Source: Plotosus lineatus (Eukaryota > Chordata > Actinopteri > Siluriformes > Plotosidae). From it: a stretch of DNA of 64,000 nt. The stretch is taken from assembly GCA_024760905.1 (NCBI GenBank), contig JALRMN010000025.1:721001-785000 (forward strand), in the 5' to 3' direction. The position numbers and the translations under genes are program-made. The notes below the pieces were generated by a model. That model was not told the origin of the DNA, did no database searches, and saw only the letters and a list, made by a program, of their open reading frames with translations. How positions within the stretch are numbered: position 1 is the first letter of the stretch; each line of letters starts with the position of its first letter. This document shows positions 1 to 9,668 of the stretch, one piece after another.

Positions 1-423
1 TGTGGTGTGCTGTCGGTGTGACAGAAGAGTTCAAGGTGGAGGTGGGACTGCATCAAGGGTCAGCTCTGAACCCTTTCTTGTTTGCAATGGTGATGGACAG
101 GCTGACAGACGAGGTTAGACAAGATTCCCCATGAACTATGATGTTTGCAGATGACATTGTGATCTGTAGTGAGAGCAGAGAAAAAGTGCAGCAAAGTCTA
201 GAGAGGTGGAGGTATGTTCTGGAACGGAGGGGAATGAAGGTTAGTCTCAGTAAGACAGAATACATGTGCATGAATGACAAGGACCCAAGAGGAATGGTGA
301 GGTTACAGGGAGCAGAGATAAGGAAGGTGGAGGATTTTACGTACTGAGGGTCAACAATCCAGAGCAGTGGAGAGTGTGGAAAAGAGGTGAAGAAGCGTGT
401 GCAGGCAGGTTAGAATGGTTGGA
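1..423 (+). mobile_element. RTE-type LINE, reverse transcriptase segment (cut by window start)
   Basis: The plus strand encodes the middle of an RTE reverse transcriptase: the motif B region (LHQGSALNPFLFAMVMD), then the catalytic box MFADDIVICSES, then a KVEDFTY-GSTI stretch. Two in-frame stops are present (TGA after QDSP near 134 and TGA near 346), so it is dead. The match to the other RTE copies here stops abruptly at about 423, right after the codons for NGW, and antisense endonuclease sequence follows. The same internal break point is used at 29,940, which suggests an inverted segment made by twin priming. Confidence 0.9.
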
Positions 424-1125
424 GGTACTCTGCATCACTTCATCTAAGTCACTCCAGAATCTCTCCTTCTCTTCTAGCTTACATCCTGCCTGTGGGGCAT
501 AAGCACTAACAACATTGACCATCACGCCTTCAATTTCTAACTTGCAACTCATCACTCTGTCTGACACTCTTTTCACTTCTAGAACATTCCTGACAAACTC
601 CTCCTTCAGGATGACTTCTACTCCATTTCTCTTCCCATCCACACCATGATAAAACAGCTTAAACCCTGCTCCTAAGCTTTTAGTTTTGCTACTTTTCCAC
701 CTGGTCTCCTGAACACACAGTATGTCCACCTTCCTCCTATGCATCATGTCAGCCAGCTCTCTGCCTTTTCCTTGCATAGTTCCAACATTCAAAGTCCCTA
801 CTCTCAGTCCTAGGCTCACACCTTTCCTCTTCTCTCTCTGTCTACGGACACGCCTCCCGCCTCTCCTTCTTCGACGTCTTTGACCAACAGTAGTCCAATT
901 TCCATCAACACCCGGTTGGTTGACAGCACTGATGGCGGTCGTTGTTAACCCGGGCCTCGACCGATCCGGTATGAGTTTTGTTTTGACCATTTGCATTTTT
1001 AATGTGGCAGAACTTTTACGCCGGATGCCCTTCCTGTCGCAACCCTCTGCATTTATCCAGGCTTGGGACCGGCATAAGGGGGAGAGACACTGGTTAGTGC
1101 CCCCCTGCCTCATGGCTGCATTATT
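424..1125 (-). mobile_element. RTE-type LINE, 5' UTR and endonuclease half
   Basis: Read on the minus strand this is the 5' end of the RTE family: the UTR starting at the conserved AATGCAGCC-like end near 1,125, then the apurinic endonuclease with VGTLNVGTMQGKGREL, CVQETRWK (catalytic Glu) and VVSAYAPQAG, ending at LDEVMQST. The reverse transcriptase half does not follow in this orientation; instead a plus-strand RT piece abuts it. No intact coding frame remains past the break. Confidence 0.88.
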
Positions 1126-1280
1126 ATATTTATATTGCACTATGCCCATTATTTTGTTTGGGGGGGGAAATGAACAGTTTTCTGGGTTCACAAAGTGGCC
1201 GCAAGTTCAAAGTAAAATGTTCCACATTCTCAGAGCAAGGTTTAGACATAACTTACAGTCAGTACACCAGGTTTATTTAA

Positions 1281-1500
1281 CTAGATCCACCGTTCTTCCG
1301 CAACAGGCCTTATTGCTTTCTGCAGCGCTCCGGTCCTCCTGAAGGCCATGTAGCCGGCTGTAGTCACCTCATCGGGTCTACTCTCCTCGAGCCATGTTTC
1401 ACAGGAACACAGCATAGAGCAGTCCTGTAGATCCTTCTGCACTGCAATCATGACGCTTGTCCATCTTGTTTCGCAGAGACTGAACATTTTCAAGCAGTAT
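1281..1500 (-). mobile_element. Possible LINE endonuclease scrap
   Basis: A short minus-strand reading with CSCETWLEESRPDEVTTAGY resembles the ETWL motif at the start of LINE endonucleases. It is too short to assign to a clade. The rest of 1,126-2,200 shows nothing recognisable apart from short A/T-rich runs. Confidence 0.35.
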
Positions 1501-2341
1501 GACTGGGAGTGCTAACGTTTCACTGCTCACCAAGCACTAGAGTTGTCATTCGGCCCCTCCCCGCCTGCCACATATCTGCCTGGACTTATTGTTATCTGGG
1601 GTGCAGCTAGCATTGAGCTACCATAGCATATTAGCTCAGGATAGGAGTTGAATGTCCTCAGTTCTAAACGTTCAAAAGGACTGTGCTCTCATAGCTGTAG
1701 TAGGGTCGCCGGTCATAGATGAGCATTGTGCAAAAAAACAAACAAACAACATACAAAGAAATAAACAAAACAAATTAAAAGAAACAATTTGACTCTGAGA
1801 ATTTTGTGACATCGTCCTCTAGGGAGTGCCATCTTGGAGAGGTCACATTCAATGCCATGAAGTGTAATCATTCAAGTTTATATAGTTTATATTTTACTTT
1901 AGGTATCGTTTGTTAAACATGCTACAGAACATAAAATCTCACACACAAACATGCTAAACATTAACATAGGTACTGTATTGGAATCATAATTGAATAGACT
2001 TTAATACTTCAGTGCTTTCCAACAGTTCAGGTGATTATTCCTCTTCAGGCACTTCAGAGGAAACTGCCCGTTTCTTCAGGAGAAAGTTTAATTTCTTCAG
2101 AAGAGACATCCAACGTCATTACCTTTTCCTGGGGCTTAGCCGGCGTTTGGGTGGCATCATAAAGCTTAACTGGTGCGGACTCTTTTTCCACAATTATTAG
2201 GACTTACAGTTGTGGTATAACCAACCAGACTACATTTTGGACTGTAATGAAGTTTTCCGTATGTGTTTGTGTTTTTACTGCTGGTGATATTGACTTTCTT
2301 CCCCCACAATTGTTAAGAACTTACAGTTGTATAACCAAGCA

Positions 2342-2693
2342 GGGGCAGTGGTGGTCTAGTGGTATAGGGCGCTGGATCGCTGATCCAAAGGTTGGGGGTT
2401 CGAGTCCCACTCTCCACAAGGTTGTCATTGTCCCCTCAGTGCAGCTAACTGGGTTATCAAAGGCGGGCCATGTCTCTCACTGTCTGTGGTGAGAGGCATG
2501 TAAAAGAACCATTCCTGACTTTCGTAAAGAGTAGGCTGCAAAGCTGTCAGCATGCTTCTGTCCCTTGCTAAAAAGGGTTGTGACAGGAAGGGCATCTGAT
2601 GTAAAAACCTCTGCCAAATCAAACGTGCGAATCAGATGATTCACTGTGGCGACTCCCAAGTAAAAGGGAAAAAGCCAAAAGGAAGACAGACAG
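2342..2693 (+). mobile_element. tRNA-derived SINE with RTE-like 3' end (complete insertion)
   Basis: The head carries a tRNA-like B box region (GGTTGGGGGTTCGAGTCCCA). The body has the conserved CTCACTGTCTGTGGTGAGAG and GACAGGAAGGGCATC blocks, and the tail reads TTCACTGTGGCGACTCCC then AAAAGCCAAAAGGAAG. It is flanked by a perfect 19-bp target-site duplication (ACAGTTGTATAACCAAGCA at 2,323-2,341 and 2,694-2,712), so both ends are well fixed. The body and tail match the 5' UTR and 3' end of the RTE LINE elsewhere in the window. Confidence 0.92.
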
Positions 2694-2759
2694 ACAGTTG
2701 TATAACCAAGCAGACTACAACTTGGACTGTAATTAATGTTTTGTGTATGGCTTATATTC

Positions 2760-2905
2760 TTATGGTTTCACCCAATTGAGGATGGGTTTCTGGTTCCCTG
2801 CCAAGGTTTCATCCTCGTGCAAACTGAGGGAGTTTTTCCTTGCCACTGTCACTGCAGGTGAGGCTCATTTGGGATTATGTAATTTCTGTGTAGTTTACTT
2901 GTATT
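2760..2905 (+). repeat. Teleost interspersed repeat block
   Basis: The stretch with TTCCCTGCCAAGGTTTC and GAGTTTTTCCTTGCCACTGTC is a motif I recognise from a common fish dispersed repeat. No boundaries or target duplication are visible. The preceding host sequence (about 2,200-2,340) and 2,694-2,760 share a local direct repeat, ACAGTTGT-ATAACCAA-CAGACTACA. Confidence 0.5.
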
Positions 2906-3081
2906 GTGTAAAGCTACTTTAAGATAATAATTCAATTACTGGAATATGCTGCACCCAACACTTACACTACTTACAAATTATACCATATAATAAACTACTT
3001 TATTAAAGCATGCTAATGGATCTAAAGTAAAATATATATTTCTTAATTATATAATAATTAATAAAAATATATATGCATCCC

Positions 3082-3082
<1 letters not shown>

Positions 3083-3122
<40 letters not shown>
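3083..3122. repeat. (AAT)n microsatellite
   Basis: Uninterrupted AAT repeat flanking the MITE; a matching AAT/ATT run (3,836-3,901) flanks its other side. Confidence 0.95.
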
Positions 3123-3124
<2 letters not shown>

Positions 3125-3378
3125 AGTCGGCCCCCTTCTTACAAAATTAATCCATTAAAGCTCCTTTTTCGGATCCTGTAGTTTTCGTAGGTAGAGGTGC
3201 ATGTTATATGTAAAACACGTGATTCGTTCCAAGGCTCGCAGGACTATCCCATAAACCCTTTTAAAAATTATAAAAGCATACCTTTTAAGCTATTTACTTC
3301 GTGTTGACCATGTCTTCTTAGCAGAGTTATAATCTTACAATGACCATGGCACCGGGAATCACTTTCACCGGGAATCGC

Positions 3379-3450
<72 letters not shown>

Positions 3451-3838
3451 GTGTGTGTTGACCACGTCTTCTTAACAGAGTTATAATGTTATAAATATTT
3501 ATGGAAAGTTAAAAGCCTGAGCCATAAAATACAGTTGGAATTACCCACAGACTTGAACAAAGTTGGAATGACAGCATCATCCCTCCTAGCCAATGGATGT
3601 TGAGAGATAGCCAATGGGAGGGAGCTGCGTCATCTCTCCTAGCCAATAGAAGGCCAGCGGGGTGGGAAACAGCCAATGAGAGAGCAACTCGCGCATTGTT
3701 TGAATGTTTGAATGGCTCATTTGGTGCTTTTCGTAAGAAGTTGTTTCATATACAGAGGACAAAAAATTTTGGACAATGTTTTTCGTATACTTGATTTTTC
3801 GTATTCAGGGTTTTTTTTAAGAAGGGGTCTGACTGTAA
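3123..3838 (+). mobile_element. Non-autonomous DNA transposon (MITE) with internal (GT)n
   Basis: The left end TACAGTCGGCCCCCTTCTTAC and the right end TAAGAAGGGGTCTGACTGTA are imperfect inverted repeats, and the element sits in a TAA/ATT trinucleotide run, consistent with insertion at TA. Inside is a (GT)n tract (about 3,380-3,458). A second copy in reverse orientation lies at 32,276-33,108 with the matching tract at the same internal place. No transposase frame is present. Confidence 0.8.
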
Positions 3839-3861
3839 TAATAATAATAATAATAATAATA

Positions 3862-3903
<42 letters not shown>

Positions 3904-3910
3904 TTTTATG

Positions 3911-4064
3911 TGAGAAATGTTATTTTGTGTGTTTAGTTCTTTGTTGGGGCTTTATGGGTGTAAATGGGACAGTCTGTATAAATAACCCCACCCCTACACA
4001 CAGATAAAGCGGTTTACGATTTACCCAAAACATAGTTTCCTCTTTGTCTCTCAACTGATACACA
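3911..4064 (+). promoter_or_regulatory. Promoter and 5' UTR of Ig receptor unit A
   Basis: A TATA-like box (TATAAATA at 3,977-3,984) followed by CCCCACCCCTACACA lies about 80 bases upstream of the exon 1 ATG. The whole block is closely matched at 18,000-18,143, upstream of a second exon 1, while surrounding sequence is less alike. That conservation is the main evidence that it is a working or recently working promoter. The transcription start is not defined. Confidence 0.6.
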
Positions 4065-4107
4065 ATGATTCAGTTTAAATCTTTCTCGGTGTTTCACTGT
4101 TTCATGG
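4065..4107 (+). CDS. Exon 1 (signal peptide) of Ig V-set receptor unit A
   Basis: ATG opens a 14-codon stretch reading MIQFKSFSVFHCFM followed by one base and a GTGAGT splice donor at 4,108, that is, a phase 1 intron as in typical immunoglobulin V genes. The peptide is the start of a leader; the rest would come from the V exon. It is nearly identical to the exon at 18,144-18,186. The downstream V exon of this unit (8,924-9,120) has lost its 5' half, so the unit as seen here cannot make a normal receptor. Confidence 0.7.
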
Positions 4108-4965
4108 GTGAGTCGCCGTTATCTTAATTACTGACAATTACATTTTCAATAATTATGTTGATTAAAAATTAAAGTTGGTTTTATACTAACCCCTTATTTA
4201 TTTTTATGGGTGGCAGGGTGGAAAAATCTTCCACCAACAGGAGAAGTAAGGCACCTCCTTCCCTCCGCTAGCCTGTGGGAGATCCGTGGGCAAGATCGAG
4301 CACCCACTTAGCCCCCGTGCCAGGGTTTTGTGAAGTCACAAAGATTGCATGGCATGAGTTTTTCCTGTTGCCTTGCGGGTTGGCCTCGGATGGCTAAGAC
4401 TAAGGGAGTTAACCCCGACAGAAAATCCGGAGTGGAGCCACGTAGGCAGTGAGAAGGCGTATCTCGTCCCTTTCCAGCAACTCCTGCACCCTCAATGAGT
4501 CTCCAGCTGTCTTGAATCTGTCTTGCCGTGGGGTCAGGCTCATCAGGACGAGAGAGTGAGGCTGGTGCTGCGCAAGCCTCCTTCATTTTAATCCAAGTTC
4601 AGTGCAAGTCATGGCAACACCATGATGGACAGCCCTCGACTCTCAAAGTCCTGTGGCGATGGGGGGGTGGCGAAGCAGCAGGTGACGAATCACTGGAAGC
4701 TGTAGCTGCAATCCTGCACACAGGCTGCTCAGGCCATTGGGTCGTTCTTCTCCGATCAGGACAGCAGGGAAGTTCGGCAGCCCCCTGAGTGACCAGGCGG
4801 ATAGCTCTGCCTGCCTCCATAGTCTGAGGACAGAGCTAGAAAAAGTGCTCTAAACATAGCCTGTTCCACAACCACCTGGCCAGCATACCGCGGCTGGCAG
4901 GTTCCCATCTTGCGGTCAAAATCACAAGAAAATATTCAAGAAAATATTCAAGCTCACCCTTGCGT

Positions 4966-5816
4966 CATGGAACGTTAGAACTATTCTCGACTCAACCACC
5001 TGTAAGTCAGGGAGACCAGAAAGACGTATGGCCCTCGTAGCCAGAGAACTCGCCTGCTACAATGTCGACATCGCAGCCCTCAGCGAAACATGCTTTCTTG
5101 ACAAAGGCCAGCTCAATGAGATTGAAGGTGGCTACACCTTCTTTTGGAGCGGCCGCAGCAATGAAGAGCGACATGAGGCTGGTGTTGCCTTTGTGATTAA
5201 AGACCATCTTGTACGAAAACTCGATTGTGTACCAGAAGGCCTCAACTATCATCTCATGAAACTCAAGTTCCCCCTTGGCAGGGGGAGATCCGCTACCCTC
5301 ATTAGCGCCTATGCTCCCTCCATGACAAACTCGGAAGACGCTAAGGAGGAGTTCTATGAAGAACTGGATGCCCTCAGCAACACCATGTTCCGCCTTCCAA
5401 CTCGTAGCAAAACGTTGTGAATGCACCCTCGATTTAAGCATTGGCATGTCATTGACTACATCATTGTCAGAGCAAAGGACAGGCGGGATGTGCATGTGAC
5501 TAAGGCAATGTGTGGTGCTGACTGTTGGACAGACCATCGTCTCATCCTTTCTAAGACCAATTTGCATATTCAGCCCAAGAGAAGACCACAAGGCCAGACA
5601 GTTGTGAAGAAGCTCAACCTCAACAAGCTCAAGCTTCCTTCTGTTCAAGAAGAACTAGTAGCAAGTTTAGAAAGCCAGCTGACTGAGGCTACCGGAAACG
5701 ACTCTGACTCTCTGGAGACAACTGTTCATTCTGCTGCCCTACAGGTGCTCGGACAAGCTACCAGGAACCACCAGGACTGGTTTGATGAAATGATGTCAAA
5801 ATCAGAGCCCTGCTGA
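4966..5816 (+). pseudogene. LINE endonuclease domain (broken)
   Basis: The frame opening at 5,028 reads ALVARELACYNVDIAALSET with the catalytic Glu motif, then GYTFFWSGRSNEERHEAGV and LISAYAPSM. At about 5,418 it ends in TGA and joins, by a deletion that removed the GDFNA block, to HPRFKHWHVIDYIIVRAKD and CWTDHRLILSK (the terminal catalytic Asp-His). The remaining part runs into the linker before the RT. The missing Asp/Asn block means no activity. Confidence 0.8.
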
Positions 5817-5923
5817 AAGAAAAATGACAACTCTTCAGAGCTCATCAGAGTAATCCCAACTCGATCTCGAAGAAAGATGCCTACGTCAGTAAGTGCAGAC
5901 AGGTTCAGATAAATCTCCGCGGT

Positions 5924-7380
5924 ATGCAAGACACATGGCTAAGTAACAAAGCCGACGAGATTCAAGGCTTTGCAGATAGACACGACACGAAACGCTTCTT
6001 GGATTCGCTCAGGTGTGTATTCGGACCACCAGCATTAGGCAGCTTCCCTTTACTGAGCGCAGATGGAGCAACGTTCATCACTGACAAAAACAAGATTGTA
6101 GAGAGATGGGCAGAACATTTCAACGGCGTTCTAAATTGTCCGTCATCCATCAATGATGAAGCCGTTCAATGCCTTCCCTAGGTAGACATAAACCCAGACT
6201 TGGACATAACCCCATCAGAGGACGAGGTTGCCAAGGCAATCAAGCAGATGTTGACTGGGAAAGCCACTGGGAAAGCTCTGATGCCATCCCTGCTGAAGTG
6301 TTCAAGTCAGGCAGCCCTTCTCTCCTACATAAACTAACAGCGCTATTTCAATCGTTTTGGGAAAGTGAGACCCTCCCGCAAGATTTTAAAGATGCCACAA
6401 TCATTGACATCTACAAGAGAAAGGGCAACAAGTGATCGTGTGACAACCACAGACGGATATCACTTCTCTCTATCGCCGGCCCGAGATCTTTGCCCGAGAG
6501 CTCCTCAATCGTCTCCTGAAACATCTCGAGCAAGGTCACCTACCTGAGAGTCAATGCGGATTCCACACAGGTCAAGGGATTAATGGTATGATCTTTGCTG
6601 CCCGTCAGATCCAGGAGAAAAGTGTGGAACAAAGTCAAGATCTCTATCACTTTCATAGATCTAACAAAAGCCTTCGACACTGTGAGCAGAGAGAGACTGT
6701 AGAAGATCATGTCGAAGTTTGGCTGCCCGGACAGGTTCGTAAAGATTGTCAGACAATTTCACGATGGGATGATGGCCCGTGTTCTTGACGATGGAAACGT
6801 CTCCGATCTGTTTCAGGTGTCAAATGGAGTTATACAAGGCTGTGTCCTTGCCCCTACACTGTTCAGCTTGATGTTTTCGGCGATGCTGGCAATGCCTTTA
6901 GGGAGACTCCCCTCGGCATCCCCATCAAGTACAGGTGCAATGGAAAGCTGTTCAACCTTCGACGTCTGCAGGCCATCACTAAAGTCAAAGAGACTGTGAT
7001 TCATGATCTGCTCTTTGCTGATGACTGTGCCCTCAGTGGCATCAATGAGCAAGAAATTCAACAGGAAATGGACGCATTCTCTTATGCCTGCGACAACTTC
7101 GGCCTCACCGTCAGCATCAAGAAGACTGAAGTGATGTATCAGCCTGCCCCAGGAAAACCATATCAGGAACCAAAAATTACATTGAAGGGAAAGCGACTTC
7201 AAGATGTGGAAAACTTCACCTACCTCGGCAGCACTCTCTCTCGCTACCCCAACATCGATGCTGAAGTCAGCAACCGCATTGCGAAGGCAGGCAGTGCTTT
7301 TGGGAGATTGAAGAAGTTAGTCTGGGAACAAAGAGGCATCTCACAATACGCCAAGATCAAAGTGACAGAGCAGTCGTCCT
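5924..7380 (+). pseudogene. LINE reverse transcriptase domain (broken)
   Basis: Reading across several frames one finds LFQSFWESETLPQDFKDATI, a QCGFH-GQG-NGMIFAARQIQEK block, the motif A remnant ITFIDLTKAFDTVS, motif B SNGVIQGCVLAPTLFSLMFS and motif C DLLFADDCALSG, followed by YLGSTLSRYPNIDAEVSNRI. At least four frameshifts or stops interrupt it between 6,180 and 7,000. The catalytic FADD survives but the protein cannot be made whole. Confidence 0.82.
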
Positions 7381-8008
7381 AACTACACTTCTTTCTGGCT
7401 GTGAATCTTGGACCATCTACAGAAGACATGAGAAACTTCTCCAGCAGTTCCATCTCCGTTATCTCCGAAACATCTTTAATATCTGCTGGCAAGATAGGAT
7501 CACAAACACCGAGGTTCTGGAGAGAGCAGACTTCCGCAGCATTATGACCATCATGTGCAAAGCTCAGACACGATGGGCAGGACATATCTGCCGTATGTCA
7601 GACTTCAGGATACTCAAGCAGTTACTGTACTGTGAACTCAGTCGTGGTAGCAGGAAAGTAGGAGGCCAGCGCAAACGCTACAAAGACTCCATCAAAGCAT
7701 ACCTGAAGGACTTCAACATCGACGTTGCAACATGGAAAACTGCAACATTTGACAGACCAGCTTGGCGCAACCTGATTCACAAAGGTACCATCCACTCAAA
7801 GAATAAACGTTCGAATGCAGCCAAAGATAAACGTCAAACACTCAAGGCCCAAGCTGACCAATCTACCAACACGACCCCCTCTCACTGGTGTCCAACTTGT
7901 GGGAGGGGTTTCCACGCCCGTATTGGCCTTACAAGCCACCTGCGGACACATCGCCCCACCAATAAGTCACTGTGTTGTTTGTGTTGCTATGGTCATACTC
8001 GATACTGA
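7381..8008 (+). pseudogene. LINE C-terminal region with C2H2 zinc finger
   Basis: After the RT the element encodes TRWAGHICRMSDFRILKQLL, a basic linker, and near its end a single zinc finger: CPTCGRGFHARIGLTSHLRTH with Cys-x2-Cys and His-x3-4-His ligands. The frame runs open from 7,544 to the stop at 8,006-8,008. A similar but degraded finger (CPRC near 56,430) ends the second copy of this family, supporting it as a family feature. Confidence 0.8.
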
Positions 8009-8071
8009 GTTGACGAAGAACATTTAATTTTAATGGAGTGATGCTGTTGTTGTTAATTTTGCAGTAATATT

Positions 8072-8076
8072 GATGG

Positions 8077-8118
<42 letters not shown>
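8072..8118. repeat. (GTT)n microsatellite
   Basis: Trinucleotide run in intron 1 of unit A, at the place matched by GTT/AGT-rich sequence near 18,440-18,470 in unit B. Confidence 0.9.
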
Positions 8119-8690
8119 GTGTTTTAGTTGTAAAAGTAGTGTGGATGACCTGCTGTTTAGATGATGTGACCTTGGCTGGATTATAGCATTGCATTGTCCT
8201 TTATGAAGTCAAACATAGTAAACACACCAGCATACTTTAAATATCTTTATTTTACAAAGCAGTTTCTTTACACCATATGAAATTTAAAGAATAAAAAATA
8301 GACAGCTACAGTTCAGGGTGGAATCACCAGAATTCTCATTTTTATGAAAACTCAGACAGCCCAGTTTACATTTGATCCTCATAATATGAGCAAATTATCA
8401 GGTACAAATTTATGTTGCATTGATTTGATTTTGTGTGTCACGAACATTTCTCTCTCGGTTAATGACATGAGTGAGAAGGTCAAGACAGACGACACTCTTA
8501 ATTTCTCCACAAAACAATCCACATAATCCACATATAACACTCTCAGACATCAAAACTTTGGCAGGGCGGCCTTAATGTCATTATTGCATTCCGACATCGA
8601 TGGTGTTATCAAAATGAAAAAAAAAAAATGATGCTGCGGCTTTAACGTGTATGTGTTTTATGCAAAGCAACTATATGCTCCATGATATTT

Positions 8691-8923
8691 GTTCATTCAT
8701 TCATTTTCTGAATCGCCTAATCCATAGAGTTGTGAGGAGGATGGAAGCCTGTTTCAGCCGACTCTGGGTGAAGGCAAAGTACACCTTGGACAACTCCCCA
8801 GGCCATCACAGGGCAGATACATGTTGATGGCTATGCAGCTCCTCTTTGCGAGAAAAAGTCAACAATGATTCTTTTGCATGAACCTCTCACTGCAGACAGT
8901 GAGAGACATGGCCTGCATTTCAT
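8691..8923 (-). mobile_element. SINE, second tail type, adjoining truncated V exon
   Basis: On the minus strand: CCATGTCTCTCACTGTCTGC, then AAAAGAATCATTGTTGACTT, then the tail with CCTGGGGAGTTGTCCAAGG and a 3' end of TCAGAAAATGAATGAATGA. The tRNA head is missing. The element directly abuts V-domain coding sequence at 8,924, so its arrival or a later deletion removed the 5' half of that exon. Confidence 0.75.
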
Positions 8924-9120
8924 AACGTTTCGGACATCAGCTCCATCAGAACCCTGTTACTTCTTTACTGAGAGTAAGAGAATAGTGATGTCTGTTCAGG
9001 ACAAGAACTCGACTCTCACCATCACTGCAGTAAATGTCTCTGATACTGGACTCTATTACTGCAGCTCCAAACCCAGAGATAAAATGATCTTCAGCAACTC
9101 GATGTATTTACAAGTGAAAT
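8924..9120 (+). pseudogene. Ig V-set exon of unit A, 3' half only
   Basis: Codes for FRTSAPSEPCYFFTESKRIV, then VMSVQDKNSTLTITAVNVSD and DTGLYYCSSKPRDKMIFSNS: the C'-to-G strand half of a V domain with the canonical DTGLYYC motif. It is nearly identical to unit C at 31,447-31,644. The first half, with the B-strand cysteine and tryptophan, is absent and replaced by a SINE. The last exon base is T rather than G before the GTAAAT donor at 9,121. Confidence 0.85.
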
Positions 9121-9189
9121 GTAAATTTATATAGAAAAGAGTTGCAGGAAAAGTTGAGTGAGATGACTGAAATTGTACTTTTTTTTCAG

Positions 9190-9225
9190 AGGAAATTAAA
9201 TTACTTTCTGAGGATAAAGCGAGAG
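9190..9225 (+). CDS. Linker exon of unit A
   Basis: A 36-nt exon after TTTTTTCAG; with the phase 1 base it codes for a short acidic/basic linker EIKLLSEDKAR. The equivalent exon in unit C (31,718-31,753) is also 36 nt and phase 1 to phase 1. The donor is a weak GTCTGT. Confidence 0.55.
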
Positions 9226-9325
9226 GTCTGTGATTATTTTTCCATAAACACTTCTGTATATTTTAAAATTAAAATATGATGCACAGGTTTAATGATTAAA
9301 ATATTTTCTTTTATATCTTTCTCAG

Positions 9326-9433
9326 TCTCTTCTGCTGTGTTCTTCTGGTTGAATTTGGGGATCCGTGTACTGAACATAAGTCCTTTTACTGTCCTAAGTG
9401 TTAATATACTGAAACACATAAAGACACACAGAG
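9326..9433 (+). CDS. Transmembrane exon of unit A (contains Arg)
   Basis: A 108-nt, phase 1 to phase 1 exon between CTTTCTCAG and a GTACAT donor. It reads SSAVFFWLNLGIRVLNIS then PFTVLSVNILKHIKTHR. Position and flanks match the 111-nt transmembrane exon of unit C. Unlike unit C it carries an arginine inside the hydrophobic stretch, as in adaptor-pairing activating receptors. No cytoplasmic exons are visible before the RTE insertion at 9,594. Because the V exon is half gone, this may be only a decayed paralogue. Confidence 0.55.
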
Positions 9434-9457
9434 GTACATGATTATTCTAATTGTATT

Positions 9458-9461
<4 letters not shown>

Positions 9462-9499
<38 letters not shown>
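9462..9499. repeat. (AATC)n microsatellite
   Basis: Tetranucleotide run of about nine units just downstream of the unit A transmembrane exon. Confidence 0.95.
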
Positions 9500-9668
9500 T
9501 TTGATGTGCTTCAAATCAGCTTTAGAAATGAATAAAAAAAATTAATAAAAACTCATTTACCTTATTTAAAGCATAATAATGAGATAGCGATGAAATGCAG
9601 CCGTGAGGGGGGGGGGTGGGGGGCAAAAACCAGTGTCTCTCCCTCATGCCGGTCCCAAGCCCGGATAA

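Larger units (their letters stand above)
4205..8027 (+). mobile_element. LINE with C-terminal zinc finger, copy 1 (inserted in intron 1 of unit A)
   Basis: A non-LTR retrotransposon of a family I associate with RTE/RTEX-like fish LINEs; I cannot fix the clade. It has a 5' UTR (4,205 to about 4,960), an endonuclease, a reverse transcriptase and a C2H2 finger at the C terminus. The right boundary near 8,027 is judged from intron sequence that resumes similarity to unit B (about 18,395). No target duplication was found. Several frameshifts and a deletion in the endonuclease make it inactive. Confidence 0.85.

Noticed and set aside
2342..2420. tRNA gene at the SINE heads (also 27,404 and 60,517)
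   Set aside because: Only internal promoter-like boxes are kept; the sequence does not fold into a cloverleaf by eye and it sits inside a dispersed repeat with target duplications.
5007..5648. A 213-codon minus-strand frame
   Set aside because: Antisense of the LINE endonuclease; it shows no domain of its own and the plus strand explains the sequence.
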